DNA from: Actinomycetes bacterium
GTDB lineage: Bacteria > Actinomycetota > Actinomycetes > Nanopelagicales > Nanopelagicaceae
Reading direction: 5' to 3'
DNA length: 64,000 nt
Assembly (NCBI GenBank): GCA_014190015.1
Contig: BJFT01000004.1
Coordinates: forward strand, 1-64,000
The notes under the pieces: generated by a model
Databases searched by the model: none
The model's input: the letters and a program-made list of their open reading frames with translations, nothing else
What the model was told of the DNA's origin: nothing
Shown: positions 9,723 through 19,647 of the stretch, one piece after another
How positions within the stretch are numbered: position 1 is the stretch's first letter
Layout of the letters: every line of letters starts with the position of its first letter
Position numbers and translations under genes: made by a program

Positions 9723-11873
9723 GTGTCATCTAGCACCTCAGTAAAGTCCCGCAAACCCTTTGCCATAGCAATGCTCGTAGTGTTGATCTGGTTTTTGCTC
9801 ACAGGTGTATTTGGACCCCTATTTGGAAAGCTTTCATCCGTACAAGAAAATAACAACTCTTCATTTCTTCCTAAGGGTGCTGAAGCAACACAAGCTTCAG
9901 AGTTAATTCAAACTTTCTCAGGAAAAGATTCCTTTAATTTTCCAGCGCTAGTTCTATTCGAAGGTGAAGCAACACCTAAAAGCATTCAGGCAATCAATTC
10001 TCATCTAGAGGCAATCGGTGAACTAACGCTGGCCGGAACAACAGCAAAAATCGCAGATTATTTAGCACCTGGTCAAAGAATTACTGCATTCCCATCAGAG
10101 GATGGCAAGGCGATTTTGGCAAATGTGCCACTTGATGGAAATTCACTTACAAAGTTACTTCCTAATGAAGAACCAGTACTTCCAGCAATTGTTGAAGCGC
10201 TACGTGAAGATCTCGGGCCATTAGCGAAAGAAAACAATCTCACTTCTTATGTAACAGGTCCGGGTGGTTTACTGGGAGATTTATTTGGTGCTTTCGGAGA
10301 TATTGACTCCACATTGCTATTAACAACGCTCGGAGTTGTTGCATTAATTTTGATCGTGGTTTACCGATCGCCGATTTTGTGGATTATTCCGCTCCTCTCT
10401 GCACTCTTTGCGCTATCTACTGCTGGAGGAATTGTTTATTTACTAGCTAAAAATGACATCATCGATGTTGATGGGCAGTCACAAGGAATTCTTTCTGTAT
10501 TGGTCATTGGAGCTGCAACTGATTACGCGCTATTACTGATCGCCAGATATCGAGAAGAACTTCATCTACATGAAAACAGATTCGATGCGATGCGGGCTGC
10601 GTATAAAGGTGTGTGGGAACCGATTCTTGCATCAGGCTCAACAGTTGCAATTTCACTCCTTGTACTTTTATTTAGTCAATTAACAAATACGGCCGGCCTT
10701 GGACCAATTGGTGCAATCGGCATTGCATGCTCCGTGATTACAATTTTGACACTATTGCCAGCGCTACTTTTACTCTTTGGCCGCTGGATTTTCTGGCCAC
10801 GACGTCCAGAATTCGATGGTGAAGACCAAGTTCTCTCTGGCGTATGGTCCAAGGTTGGAGGCACAATCGAACGCAGCCCTCGTAAGGCGTGGGTAATTAC
10901 AGGAGTAATTTTATTAGCGTTCGCATTTACTTCGACAACATTAAAGGCTGATGGAATTGGAACAGTTGATACCTTTACAACTAATCCAGAGTCTGTTGTT
11001 GGACAAAAGTTATTGCTCAAGCACTTTCCTGGTGGAGAAGGTGACCCAACACAAATTGTTGTTAATGTAGACAAATTAGATGCTGTTGCCGCAGCAGTAA
11101 AGAACGCTCCTGGAGTTACTTCCGTTGCACCATTACTCGATGGCTTTGCAATACCAGGGGGACCAGTACCTCAAATGAAGGTCGTCAACAACAAGGCTAT
11201 TTTGAACGTAGTTCTTGAAAAAGCTCCAGACAGCGTGGAAGCATCAAATGACATTCCTGAGATTCGCCGACTCGCTCATCAAGCCGATCCCACGTCTCTA
11301 GTTGGTGGAACAAGCGCAGTTTCTTATGACATCCGAAGTGCAAATGATCGAGATAACAAAACAATCATTCCAATTATTTTAATTGTTATCACAATCATTC
11401 TTGGTTTGCTTCTTCGAAGCATCCTGAGCGCAGCGCTGCTACTAGGTACCGTTGTTCTATCCTACTTTGCAACACTAGGAGTTTGTGCTCTGTTCTTTAA
11501 TCACGTATTTGGTTTCGAAGGGGGAGACACATCCTTCCCACTATTTGCCTTTATTTTCTTGGTGGCACTGGGTATTGATTACAACATCTTCTTAATGACT
11601 CGAGTACGTGAAGAGTCAATCAAACTCGGAACACGCAAGGGAGTTATAAAGGGATTGACCGTTACTGGTGCTGTGATTACATCGGCAGGAATCGTTCTAG
11701 CAGCAACATTTGCAGTGCTCGGACTTATTCCTTTGGTGCCATTAGCGCAGTTAGGTTTCGCTGTTGCATTCGGTGTGCTTCTTGACACCATCATTGTTCG
11801 TTCAATCTTGGTTCCAGCTTTGGTACATGAAATTGGACCAAAAATTTGGTGGCCTTCCAAGCTTAAAAAGTAG
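9723..11873 (+). CDS. MMPL/RND-superfamily exporter
   Basis: Two repeated 6-TM halves, GAATDYALLLIARYREEL and ALGIDYNIFLMTRVREE. GTG start. Confidence 0.92.
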   Translation: MSSSTSVKSRKPFAIAMLVVLIWFLLTGVFGPLFGKLSSVQENNNSSFLPKGAEATQASELIQTFSGKDSFNFPALVLFEGEATPKSIQAINSHLEAIGELTLAGTTAKIADYLAPGQRITAFPSEDGKAILANVPLDGNSLTKLLPNEEPVLPAIVEALREDLGPLAKENNLTSYVTGPGGLLGDLFGAFGDIDSTLLLTTLGVVALILIVVYRSPILWIIPLLSALFALSTAGGIVYLLAKNDIIDVDGQSQGILSVLVIGAATDYALLLIARYREELHLHENRFDAMRAAYKGVWEPILASGSTVAISLLVLLFSQLTNTAGLGPIGAIGIACSVITILTLLPALLLLFGRWIFWPRRPEFDGEDQVLSGVWSKVGGTIERSPRKAWVITGVILLAFAFTSTTLKADGIGTVDTFTTNPESVVGQKLLLKHFPGGEGDPTQIVVNVDKLDAVAAAVKNAPGVTSVAPLLDGFAIPGGPVPQMKVVNNKAILNVVLEKAPDSVEASNDIPEIRRLAHQADPTSLVGGTSAVSYDIRSANDRDNKTIIPIILIVITIILGLLLRSILSAALLLGTVVLSYFATLGVCALFFNHVFGFEGGDTSFPLFAFIFLVALGIDYNIFLMTRVREESIKLGTRKGVIKGLTVTGAVITSAGIVLAATFAVLGLIPLVPLAQLGFAVAFGVLLDTIIVRSILVPALVHEIGPKIWWPSKLKK

Positions 11874-11878
11874 GGCGC

Positions 11879-12895
11879 ATGAAACTTAAGGTCGGCATTG
11901 CAGGCTATGGATTAGCCGGTCGGAGTTTTCATGCCCCCATTTTGGCGGGTACGAATTTTGAAGTTACTGCCGTATTGACAACTAATGATGTGAGAAAGCG
12001 TCATGCGAAAGAGGATTTTCCGGCTGTAAAAATCGTTTCCACCATTGAAGAGTTGTGCGCCCAAGATCTTGATTTGATCGTGATTGCATCGGGAAACCAA
12101 GTTCATTTGTCGCAGGCTCTTACTGCCATCAATGCAGGCATACCCACGGTTGTTGATAAACCAATGGGTATCAACGTTGCACAAACACGAGAAATACTCG
12201 ATGCAGCCGATTCTGCTGGTGTTGCTGTAACAACTTATTTCAATCGCAAGTGGGACAGCGACATACTGACTTTAAAGCGAGTTATCAGGGATGGTCAGAT
12301 CGGAAAAGTAATTCGAATGGATTCGCGATTCGAAAGATTTCGTCCGCAGTTAAATCCGCAATCATGGCGAGAAAACAATTCTCCGGAAGATGGTGGGGGT
12401 TTATTACTGGACTTAATGCCGCACTTGATATCTACTGCAATCGAATGCTTCGGGCCAGCGAATTTGAAATCATCGTCAATTAGAAGTGTCCGCGGGGGAG
12501 CCGATGACGATTGCGTTTTGGTTCTTGCGCATGAGACCGGTGTTGAATCCATTCTTTCAGCAAGTGCTGTGGTTGGTGCCCCTGGTCCTCGTCTTCGTGT
12601 AATCGGAAGTGAAGGCGCATTTGTTGTTAATGAACTTGATCCGCAAGAAGCGCTTTTGAGAGCAGGTAAGGCACCAAAAGATGGGAAGTGGGAAGAGGAC
12701 ACATCCTCTCAGGCATTTATTCACAGAGGTGACTCTGTTGAAGAGTTTAAAACCGATCCAGGTAACTATGCATCTTTTTACTCTTTAGTACACGAAGCGA
12801 TTGTGAATAAAACAGCCATGCCAATCTCACCTGAAGAAATTCTTGCAGTAGCTCAAATCATTGATAAAGCTCGAGAAATCAATTCATATGGTTAA
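11879..12895 (+). CDS. Gfo/Idh/MocA family oxidoreductase
   Basis: N-terminal Rossmann GIAGYGLAGRSFHAP and VDKPMG motif. Confidence 0.9.
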   Translation: MKLKVGIAGYGLAGRSFHAPILAGTNFEVTAVLTTNDVRKRHAKEDFPAVKIVSTIEELCAQDLDLIVIASGNQVHLSQALTAINAGIPTVVDKPMGINVAQTREILDAADSAGVAVTTYFNRKWDSDILTLKRVIRDGQIGKVIRMDSRFERFRPQLNPQSWRENNSPEDGGGLLLDLMPHLISTAIECFGPANLKSSSIRSVRGGADDDCVLVLAHETGVESILSASAVVGAPGPRLRVIGSEGAFVVNELDPQEALLRAGKAPKDGKWEEDTSSQAFIHRGDSVEEFKTDPGNYASFYSLVHEAIVNKTAMPISPEEILAVAQIIDKAREINSYG

Positions 12896-14051
12896 GAAAG
12901 TTATAGTCGTAGGAGCAGGATTATCTGGACTCAGCGCCGCTATAACTTTAGAGAGTGAAGGCATATCAGTAACAGTTTTAGAGAGTTCTGATCGCCCAGG
13001 TGGTCGCGTCACAAGTGATGTAATCGACGGTTTTATTTGTGATCGTGGTTTCCAATTGATCAATGCAAATTATCCTGAAATTAAGCGGATTGGAATTATC
13101 AAGGAGATTAACTTTGTTTCAGCAACCTCAGTCATTGAAGTTGCTCGAAATGAAGACCGCATTCGAATTGGTGATCCACGTTCGGCGTTTCTTTCAGTGT
13201 TTAAATCAGAAACTGGCTCCATTATCGAAAAGCTTCGACTTGTAAAATACCTTCTCATCAGTAAACCTGCCGCAAGCGTTGGAGAAGAGCTTAAAAATAG
13301 TGGCTTGGGAAAGACGTATGAACGAGTCCTGCGCCCTTTCTTAACCGGAGTGTTTTTGGCTGATCCATTGCTAGTTAACTCCGAATACGGTCGCACAGCA
13401 ATCAAACATTTTGTTACTGGAAATTCAGGTTTGCCAATAGGTGGCGTTAAATCCTTTTCAGAAGCCCTTGCAAGTCGCGTGAGCGATATTCGCTACGGTG
13501 TTCAGGTGAATTCAATTAAGAAAAATACCGTGAGTACCTCTAAAGGAAAATTTGATGCGGATGCAATTATTGTTGCAACTGATGCAACAACTGCGGCTCA
13601 GTTACTGGATTTAACAGAAGTTCCACAACTAGTTGGCTGCACAACGTGGTATCACTCAACAAAAGAGAGCCCATCGCAGAGCAAATCACTTGTAATTGAT
13701 AGCCAGAATCGTGGTCCAGTGGTGAATACGATGGTTATTTCCAACATGATGCCCGATTATGCGCCTGCAGGAAAGAATTTGATATCAAGTACAAGCATTC
13801 TTCCGGCTACTGAATCTGAAATACGCCGACATTTAGCAATTTTGTACGGCGTTGATACACGCAATTGGAAGCTTGTTGCAAAATATGAAATACCTAGTGC
13901 TTTGCCGCTTGCAGGTTTAGAGAAAACTCTCGTATCTGGTGCACATGTTAAAGATTCGATTTATCTTGCTGGTGACTACAAGAGTGCGCCGTCGCAAAAT
14001 GGTGCATTGCTTTCAGGGCGTTTAGCTGCCCTTTCAGTATTAGTCGACTAG
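12888..14051 (+). CDS. FAD-dependent amine-oxidase/protoporphyrinogen-oxidase-like oxidoreductase
   Basis: VIVVGAGLSGLSAAITLESEGISVTVLESSDRPGGRV dinucleotide-binding motif. Start set at MVKKV. Confidence 0.85.
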   Translation: MVKKVIVVGAGLSGLSAAITLESEGISVTVLESSDRPGGRVTSDVIDGFICDRGFQLINANYPEIKRIGIIKEINFVSATSVIEVARNEDRIRIGDPRSAFLSVFKSETGSIIEKLRLVKYLLISKPAASVGEELKNSGLGKTYERVLRPFLTGVFLADPLLVNSEYGRTAIKHFVTGNSGLPIGGVKSFSEALASRVSDIRYGVQVNSIKKNTVSTSKGKFDADAIIVATDATTAAQLLDLTEVPQLVGCTTWYHSTKESPSQSKSLVIDSQNRGPVVNTMVISNMMPDYAPAGKNLISSTSILPATESEIRRHLAILYGVDTRNWKLVAKYEIPSALPLAGLEKTLVSGAHVKDSIYLAGDYKSAPSQNGALLSGRLAALSVLVD

Positions 14052-14927
14052 AGCTGCAAGTGCTGGCGCAATATGTGGGTAATCAAAAACAAACCCTGCA
14101 TCCATAAGCGCTTGAGGTAGAACTTTCTTTGAACCTAAAATCTCAGTTGAAAAACCTCCGAGTGCGATTTTGAGCGCAAGTGCGGGAGCAGGAAATAACG
14201 CTGGACGGTGAAGCGCACGAGCTAACCCAGCCGTAAATTCCTGATTAGTGACTGGATTAGGTGAAGTTAAATTAATTGGTCCTTCAATTTTGCTCTCCAG
14301 AGCAAAAACTATTGCACGAATTTGATCATGCAAAGTGATCCAAGACCACCATTGTTTGCCGCTACCTAATTTTCCGCCTAATCCGAATCGAAATAACGGA
14401 AGCATGCGACCTAACGCACCACCAGTTGGATCAAGTACTAAACCTGTACGTATTTTTACAGTTCGTACATCTTTTACTAAATCCGCTGCGCCTTCCCATT
14501 CGCGACACACAGCAGCAAGGAAATCTTCGCCAGCGCGATCTGATTCAACAACGGCTCGATTACCCGTTTCGCCATACCAGCCAATTGCACTTGCACTGAT
14601 AAACACAGATGGTTTAACTGCATTAACAGCATTGGCAATTGTTGTAGTTCCAAGAAGTCGTGAGTTAAGAATTTCGCTCTTGTATTTCTTTGTCCAACGC
14701 TTATCGCCAACTCCAGCACCAGCCAAATGAATTATTGCGTCAACGCCTGTAAGTGCCTCAAGATCTACTGTTCCTGCTTGTGGATCCCAAGTGATTTCTT
14801 CAGCGGAGCGACTCGGTCTGCGAACTAATCTTTGTACTGTGTAACCTTCAGATTTCAGGTGCCCAACTAATGCGTTACCGATGAGACCGGTAGAACCGGT
14901 AATCGCAACTCGTTGCATTGTTGGCAT
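14040..14927 (-). CDS. TIGR01777-type NAD(P)-dependent epimerase
   Basis: ITGSTGLIGNALVGHL, SASAIGWYG, C-terminal DUF1731-like LGSKKVLPQALMDAGF. Confidence 0.9.
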   Translation of the reverse strand: MPTMQRVAITGSTGLIGNALVGHLKSEGYTVQRLVRRPSRSAEEITWDPQAGTVDLEALTGVDAIIHLAGAGVGDKRWTKKYKSEILNSRLLGTTTIANAVNAVKPSVFISASAIGWYGETGNRAVVESDRAGEDFLAAVCREWEGAADLVKDVRTVKIRTGLVLDPTGGALGRMLPLFRFGLGGKLGSGKQWWSWITLHDQIRAIVFALESKIEGPINLTSPNPVTNQEFTAGLARALHRPALFPAPALALKIALGGFSTEILGSKKVLPQALMDAGFVFDYPHIAPALAALVD

Positions 14928-16579
14928 TAGAGACCAAGATCCGATTCAAAACCACCTAGTTCTAAACGTTCCTTGAGAGTTACCAAGAATCGCGCGGCAT
15001 CCGCGCCATCTACAACTCGGTGATCGTATGAAAGACCTAGATAAACCATTGAACGAATTGCAATTGTTTCGCCACCATCTTCACCACGAACAACCATTGG
15101 TCGCTTAACAATTGCGCCTAAACCAAGAATTGCAACCTGCGGTTGATTGATGATTGGTGTATCAAATAGCGCTCCGCGACTACCTGTATTTGTAATTGTA
15201 AATGTTCCACCGCCAAGTTCATCAGGTGAAACCTTATTATCGCGAGTACGTGCTGCTAAATCTGAAATCTTGCGTGCAATGCCACCCATGTTCAGATCGC
15301 CAGCGTTGTGAATAACTGGAACGAGTAACCCGCGTTCGGTATCTACAGCGATTCCTAGATGTTCTGCGCCGTGATAGGTAATTTGATCACCTTCGACAGA
15401 TGAGTTAAGAACTGGATGCACCTTAAGTGCTTCGCATACTGCAACAGCGAAGAATGGGAGGAATGAGAGTTTTACGCCCTCGCGAGCTTCAAAAGTTGCT
15501 TTAGCGCGATCGCGTAAACGAGAAATCTTTGTGACATCTACTTCAATAACCGTTGTTAACTGCGCGCTTACTTGAAGTGATTCAACCATGCGGGTTGCAA
15601 TTACTTTGCGCAAACGTGACATCGTTACTGTTGTTCCGCGAAGAGGTGATGCTGCAACAGGAGATGATTTTGCCGCTGCTGGAGTTACAGTCGCTGCCGA
15701 AGGAGCACTCTGAAGTGCAGCAGGTTTAGCAGCTGCTTGAACATCTTCTTTTCTGATGCGTCCGCCAATGCCGCTACCCTGAATCATTGAAAGATTGACT
15801 CCTAGTTCTGCAGCCAATTTTCTAACGATTGGAGTTACATATGCATCGGCTTGTGCTGCAACTGGTGCAGATACTGGTGCAGTAGCAGGGGGTGCAGTAA
15901 CAGGGGGAGCAGACATAACGGGTGCGGCAACAACGGGTGCCGCAACAACGGGTGCAACTGGTGCAGCTGGAACTGCGCCATTAGCTGAACCGATTAGTCC
16001 TAAACGCGCACCAACTGGCACTGTTGAATCAACCGGTACATCAATGGCCAGAAGAGTTCCTGCAACGGGTGATGGAATTTCTGTATCAACTTTGTCTGTA
16101 GAAACTTCAAGAAGTGCTTCATCCATAGCAACTGAATCGCCAACATTTTTCAACCAACGAGTAACAGTTCCCTCGCTAACGCTTTCACCAAGTGCTGGCA
16201 TCGTAATTACAGTTCCCGCAGAATTTGATGCAGGTGGAGCAACAGGTGCCGCAGGAGCTACAGGAGTTGGTACTACTGGCGCAGGTGCTGGTGTTGCAGC
16301 AACTGGTGCAGGTGTTGCTACTGGCGCTGCAGGTGCTGCTGCACCATCTTCGATTATGGCGAGGTCTGCTCCAACTGCAACAGTTTGGTCTACGCCTACA
16401 ACTATTTTTTGAAGTGTTCCTGCAACAGGAGATGGAATTTCTGTATCAACTTTGTCTGTTGAAACTTCAAGGAGTGGCTCGTCAACAGCGATGTGATCGC
16501 CTTCGGACTTTAACCAACGTGTAACAGTTCCTTCTGTCACGCTCTCGCCAAGTGCCGGCATCGTTATTCTGAATGTCAT
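14927..16579 (-). CDS. sucB: 2-oxoacid dehydrogenase E2 (dihydrolipoamide succinyltransferase), two lipoyl domains
   Basis: Two lipoyl domains ([14 protein letters not shown] twice), Ala/Pro linkers, peripheral subunit-binding domain, catalytic [12 protein letters not shown]. Confidence 0.93.
   Translation of the reverse strand: MTFRITMPALGESVTEGTVTRWLKSEGDHIAVDEPLLEVSTDKVDTEIPSPVAGTLQKIVVGVDQTVAVGADLAIIEDGAAAPAAPVATPAPVAATPAPAPVVPTPVAPAAPVAPPASNSAGTVITMPALGESVSEGTVTRWLKNVGDSVAMDEALLEVSTDKVDTEIPSPVAGTLLAIDVPVDSTVPVGARLGLIGSANGAVPAAPVAPVVAAPVVAAPVMSAPPVTAPPATAPVSAPVAAQADAYVTPIVRKLAAELGVNLSMIQGSGIGGRIRKEDVQAAAKPAALQSAPSAATVTPAAAKSSPVAASPLRGTTVTMSRLRKVIATRMVESLQVSAQLTTVIEVDVTKISRLRDRAKATFEAREGVKLSFLPFFAVAVCEALKVHPVLNSSVEGDQITYHGAEHLGIAVDTERGLLVPVIHNAGDLNMGGIARKISDLAARTRDNKVSPDELGGGTFTITNTGSRGALFDTPIINQPQVAILGLGAIVKRPMVVRGEDGGETIAIRSMVYLGLSYDHRVVDGADAARFLVTLKERLELGGFESDLGL
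16056..16116. repeat. Direct repeat copy within sucB (partner 16416-16476)
   Basis: About 61 bp with about 4 mismatches to 16416-16476; it encodes the lipoyl-lysine region of each lipoyl domain. Confidence 0.85.
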
Positions 16580-16594
16580 TGTGATCTCCCTAGA

Positions 16595-17962
16595 TTATCC
16601 GTGAGCATGAAGCGGTTTACCGGCGAGTGCCATGTGTGCTTCTCCCATGGCTTCAGAAAGTGTTGGATGTGCATGAATCAGCGGAGCAACATCATTGGCG
16701 CTTGCTTCCCAATTAAATATTAATTGAGCTTCGGCAAGTAATTCACCGACGCGAGAGCCAACCATGTGAATTCCAAGTACTGGACCATTTTTCTGCGCTA
16801 CTAATTTTACGGAACCAGCGGTACGAAGAATTTGAGCCTTACCATTTCCAGCAAGGTCATAAATTAATTCAACGACATCAAAGCCGCGCTCTTTCGCAAC
16901 GGCCGTTGTTAAACCAACAGATGCAACTTCTGGTTCGGAATATGTCACGCGGGGAACCCCGTCGTAATTGATTGGGCGTGGGTTAAGTCCGGCAATTTCT
17001 TCGGCTACCAAGATTCCCTCACCGAAACCAACGTGCGCTAATTGCAGAGTAGGGATGAGATCGCCTACTGCCCAAACACCAGGCACATTTGTTCGACACT
17101 TATCGTCAACCAAAACGTAGCCGCGATCCATAGATATTCCTTGTTCTTCATAACCAAGGTTTGCAGATACTGGTCCGCGACCGACACTGACCAAGAGAAC
17201 ATCAGCGCTAAATGTTTTTCCATCTTCCAGCGTCACTGTAACCGAATCGCCATTAATTGACGCCGATTGAAAACGCACGCCAAGTTCGAAATTAATTCCA
17301 CGTTTTCTAAAGGCACGTTCTAGTTGCTTGCTCGATGATTCGTCTTCGAGTGCAACCAGGTGAGAAAGTCCTTCAATGATTGTTACTTCAGCACCAAAAG
17401 ATTTCCAAACGGAAGCAAACTCGCATCCAATAACTCCGCCGCCTAGAACGATGACACTCTTTGGAACGTATTCCAACTTTGTTGCGTGATCAGAAGTAAT
17501 GATTTTTTTTCCGTCAATCTCAAGACCCGGAAGAGTTTTTGCGTAAGACCCAGTAGCCAGGACAACATTTTTGCCAGTGTATTTCTCGCCATTCACTTCA
17601 ACGGTGTCTTTGGAAATCAATTTTCCGTGACCTTCGATGAAAGTAATGTTTCGAGACTTAACAAGACCTTGCAAACCTTTATGAAGACGCGAAATGACGC
17701 CATCCTTATAGGAATTCACTGCAGGCATATCCATTGATAAGAATTGCGCGTTCACACCAAAATGATTGGCATCACGTGCGCCATCTGCAATTTCACCTGA
17801 GTGCAAAAGAGCTTTAGTTGGGATACATCCACGGTGAAGACATGTGCCACCGAGTTTGTCCGCTTCGATAAGTGCTACTGATAGACCTAGTTGCGCGCTT
17901 CGAAGAGCGCATGCATACCCGCCACTTCCACCGCCGAGAATTACTAGATCGAATTGAGCCAC
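16595..17962 (-). CDS. lpdA: Dihydrolipoyl dehydrogenase
   Basis: GGTCLHRGCIPTKALLHSG redox disulfide, GGGVIGCEFAS, C-terminal HAHPTLSEAMGEA. GTG start. Confidence 0.96.
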   Translation of the reverse strand: MAQFDLVILGGGSGGYACALRSAQLGLSVALIEADKLGGTCLHRGCIPTKALLHSGEIADGARDANHFGVNAQFLSMDMPAVNSYKDGVISRLHKGLQGLVKSRNITFIEGHGKLISKDTVEVNGEKYTGKNVVLATGSYAKTLPGLEIDGKKIITSDHATKLEYVPKSVIVLGGGVIGCEFASVWKSFGAEVTIIEGLSHLVALEDESSSKQLERAFRKRGINFELGVRFQSASINGDSVTVTLEDGKTFSADVLLVSVGRGPVSANLGYEEQGISMDRGYVLVDDKCRTNVPGVWAVGDLIPTLQLAHVGFGEGILVAEEIAGLNPRPINYDGVPRVTYSEPEVASVGLTTAVAKERGFDVVELIYDLAGNGKAQILRTAGSVKLVAQKNGPVLGIHMVGSRVGELLAEAQLIFNWEASANDVAPLIHAHPTLSEAMGEAHMALAGKPLHAHG

Positions 17963-17975
17963 TCGCGTAAACCTC

Positions 17976-17999
17976 CCACAGTCATAACCACAGTCATAA
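17976..17999. repeat. Perfect tandem 12-bp repeat upstream of lpdA
   Basis: ccacagtcataa x2 (read as TTATGACTGTGG x2 on the lpdA strand), abutting the lpdA Shine-Dalgarno. Confidence 0.9.
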
Positions 18000-18056
18000 T
18001 GTCCACCATCTAGGGCTACTTACGCCCTGGCCCTATCTTGCCAGCCTTCGGGCTAG

Positions 18057-19553
18057 TTACCGAATTATCGAATTTTCAACCAAGCGCAGAAGTGTGCGCA
18101 GTGCCACACCGGTACCACCAACGGGGGTATATCCATGTGGTGCGGATTCGTTATACGCCGGACCTGCAATGTCTAGATGGAGCCAAGGAACTTCAGGTTT
18201 GATGAAATCTTTTAAGAACAAACCAGCAACTAACATTCCACCCATACGTTCTCCGATGTTTGCTAAATCTGCAACTGGAGAATCTAGAGAGGCTCGTAAC
18301 TCTTGAGGTAGAGGCATTGGCCAAAATGCTTCGCCACTTTCGTTGGCAGCCGAAATAAATCGAGCGCTGAAATCTTCGTTGTTTGTCATTACTGCACTGG
18401 TGCGAGTGCCGAGTGCAACAACTTGTGCACCAGTCAGTGTGGCAACGTCAATTAGACCATCAAGTGATTTTGTTTCTTGGGCTTTCACAATCGCATCTGC
18501 GAGTACAAGCCGACCTTCTGCATCTGGGTTCAAAACTTCCACAGTCTTGCCACCATAGATGGTGATGACATCGCTCGGACGTGTTGCATTATCACTGACC
18601 ATATTTTCAGCAAGTGGCGCCCATGCATGAATTGTTACTGGCAATTTCAAAGACGCTATGGCAAGTATTGCGCCACAGACAGCGGCTGCTCCACTCATGT
18701 CTGACTTCATTGCTTCCATACCTGCGGCCGGTTTAAGTGCAAGACCACCTGTATCAAAGGTGATTCCCTTGCCCACAAAGGCAAAAGTGCGAAGTGATTT
18801 TTTTGGGGAGTAAGTAATGTGAAGAAGTCGGGGAGGGTTTGCTGAACCTTGACCAACTCCAATAATTCCGCCGTAGCCACCGCTCTTGAGTTGCTTCTCG
18901 TTCAAAATGCTTACCTTTAGTGAAGATGAAGATCCGCCCACTGCTTTCACGGCTGCAGAAATCTTTTTTGTAAATGAATCTGGTGTGAGATGTGATGGGG
19001 GAGTATTAATTAAATCTCGAACTAAGTGGGTGTACTGAGCAATTATCTGAGCTCGTTTTAAGGCGTTCTTTGCTTCAACTTTTTTAGAGAACTTAGAATG
19101 GATAGCAATTGATGCCAGAGGCAATTTTCGTTCTAATTTTGTGGATCCACGAAATTCGTCAAATGCGTATGCCCCTAAAGTGGCGCCTTCGGCGATAGCG
19201 GCAACGGATGCAATATCAGTTGCGGGTAAGGCAAATGTTGCTTCACTGCTTCCAGCAAGTGCCCGTGCAGCTGCGCCCGCTGCGCGACGAAGAGTTTCAT
19301 GAGAATAATTGTTGCTTGCGATGCCTAAACCTGTAAAAAGAATCAGTTTTGTTCGAGTTCCAGGAATCTTTATTACTTCATCACTCTTACCTGTTGCGCC
19401 AAGCTCCTTGAGTTGAGCGAGAAGAGTTCTAGTGTCAATAGTTACGGTTCCAGATTCGATAGTTAAAGCAGAAGCTTTGTTCGGGTTAAAAGCGAGCCCA
19501 AGAACTAGAACTCCATTTGTTACCGCACCATCGGTAAGTTTTAGCGAGGACAT
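18057..19553 (-). CDS. pepA: Leucyl aminopeptidase (M17)
   Basis: VGKGITFDTGG, NPDAEGRLVLADA, KSDMSGAAAV metal/active-site motifs. Start set at MSSLKLTDG. Confidence 0.95.
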   Translation of the reverse strand: MSSLKLTDGAVTNGVLVLGLAFNPNKASALTIESGTVTIDTRTLLAQLKELGATGKSDEVIKIPGTRTKLILFTGLGIASNNYSHETLRRAAGAAARALAGSSEATFALPATDIASVAAIAEGATLGAYAFDEFRGSTKLERKLPLASIAIHSKFSKKVEAKNALKRAQIIAQYTHLVRDLINTPPSHLTPDSFTKKISAAVKAVGGSSSSLKVSILNEKQLKSGGYGGIIGVGQGSANPPRLLHITYSPKKSLRTFAFVGKGITFDTGGLALKPAAGMEAMKSDMSGAAAVCGAILAIASLKLPVTIHAWAPLAENMVSDNATRPSDVITIYGGKTVEVLNPDAEGRLVLADAIVKAQETKSLDGLIDVATLTGAQVVALGTRTSAVMTNNEDFSARFISAANESGEAFWPMPLPQELRASLDSPVADLANIGERMGGMLVAGLFLKDFIKPEVPWLHLDIAGPAYNESAPHGYTPVGGTGVALRTLLRLVENSIIR

Positions 19554-19647
19554 GCTTCTCCTTTTTCTCGCGTGTGCCACTTGTCGGAACTCTCTAAGGC
19601 GCACAGGTTATCGGTTGTAGCAACTTTTGTTGTCCTGGGAGTAGGTT

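Noticed and set aside
10676-11074. 132-aa minus-strand ORF opposite the MMPL exporter
   Set aside because: Antisense shadow ORF; no recognisable domain.
15795-16412. 205-aa plus-strand ORF rich in Thr/Gly/Ala antisense to sucB
   Set aside because: Reverse complement of the Ala/Pro-rich E2 linkers and lipoyl domains. Low complexity, no independent start context; sucB is unambiguous.
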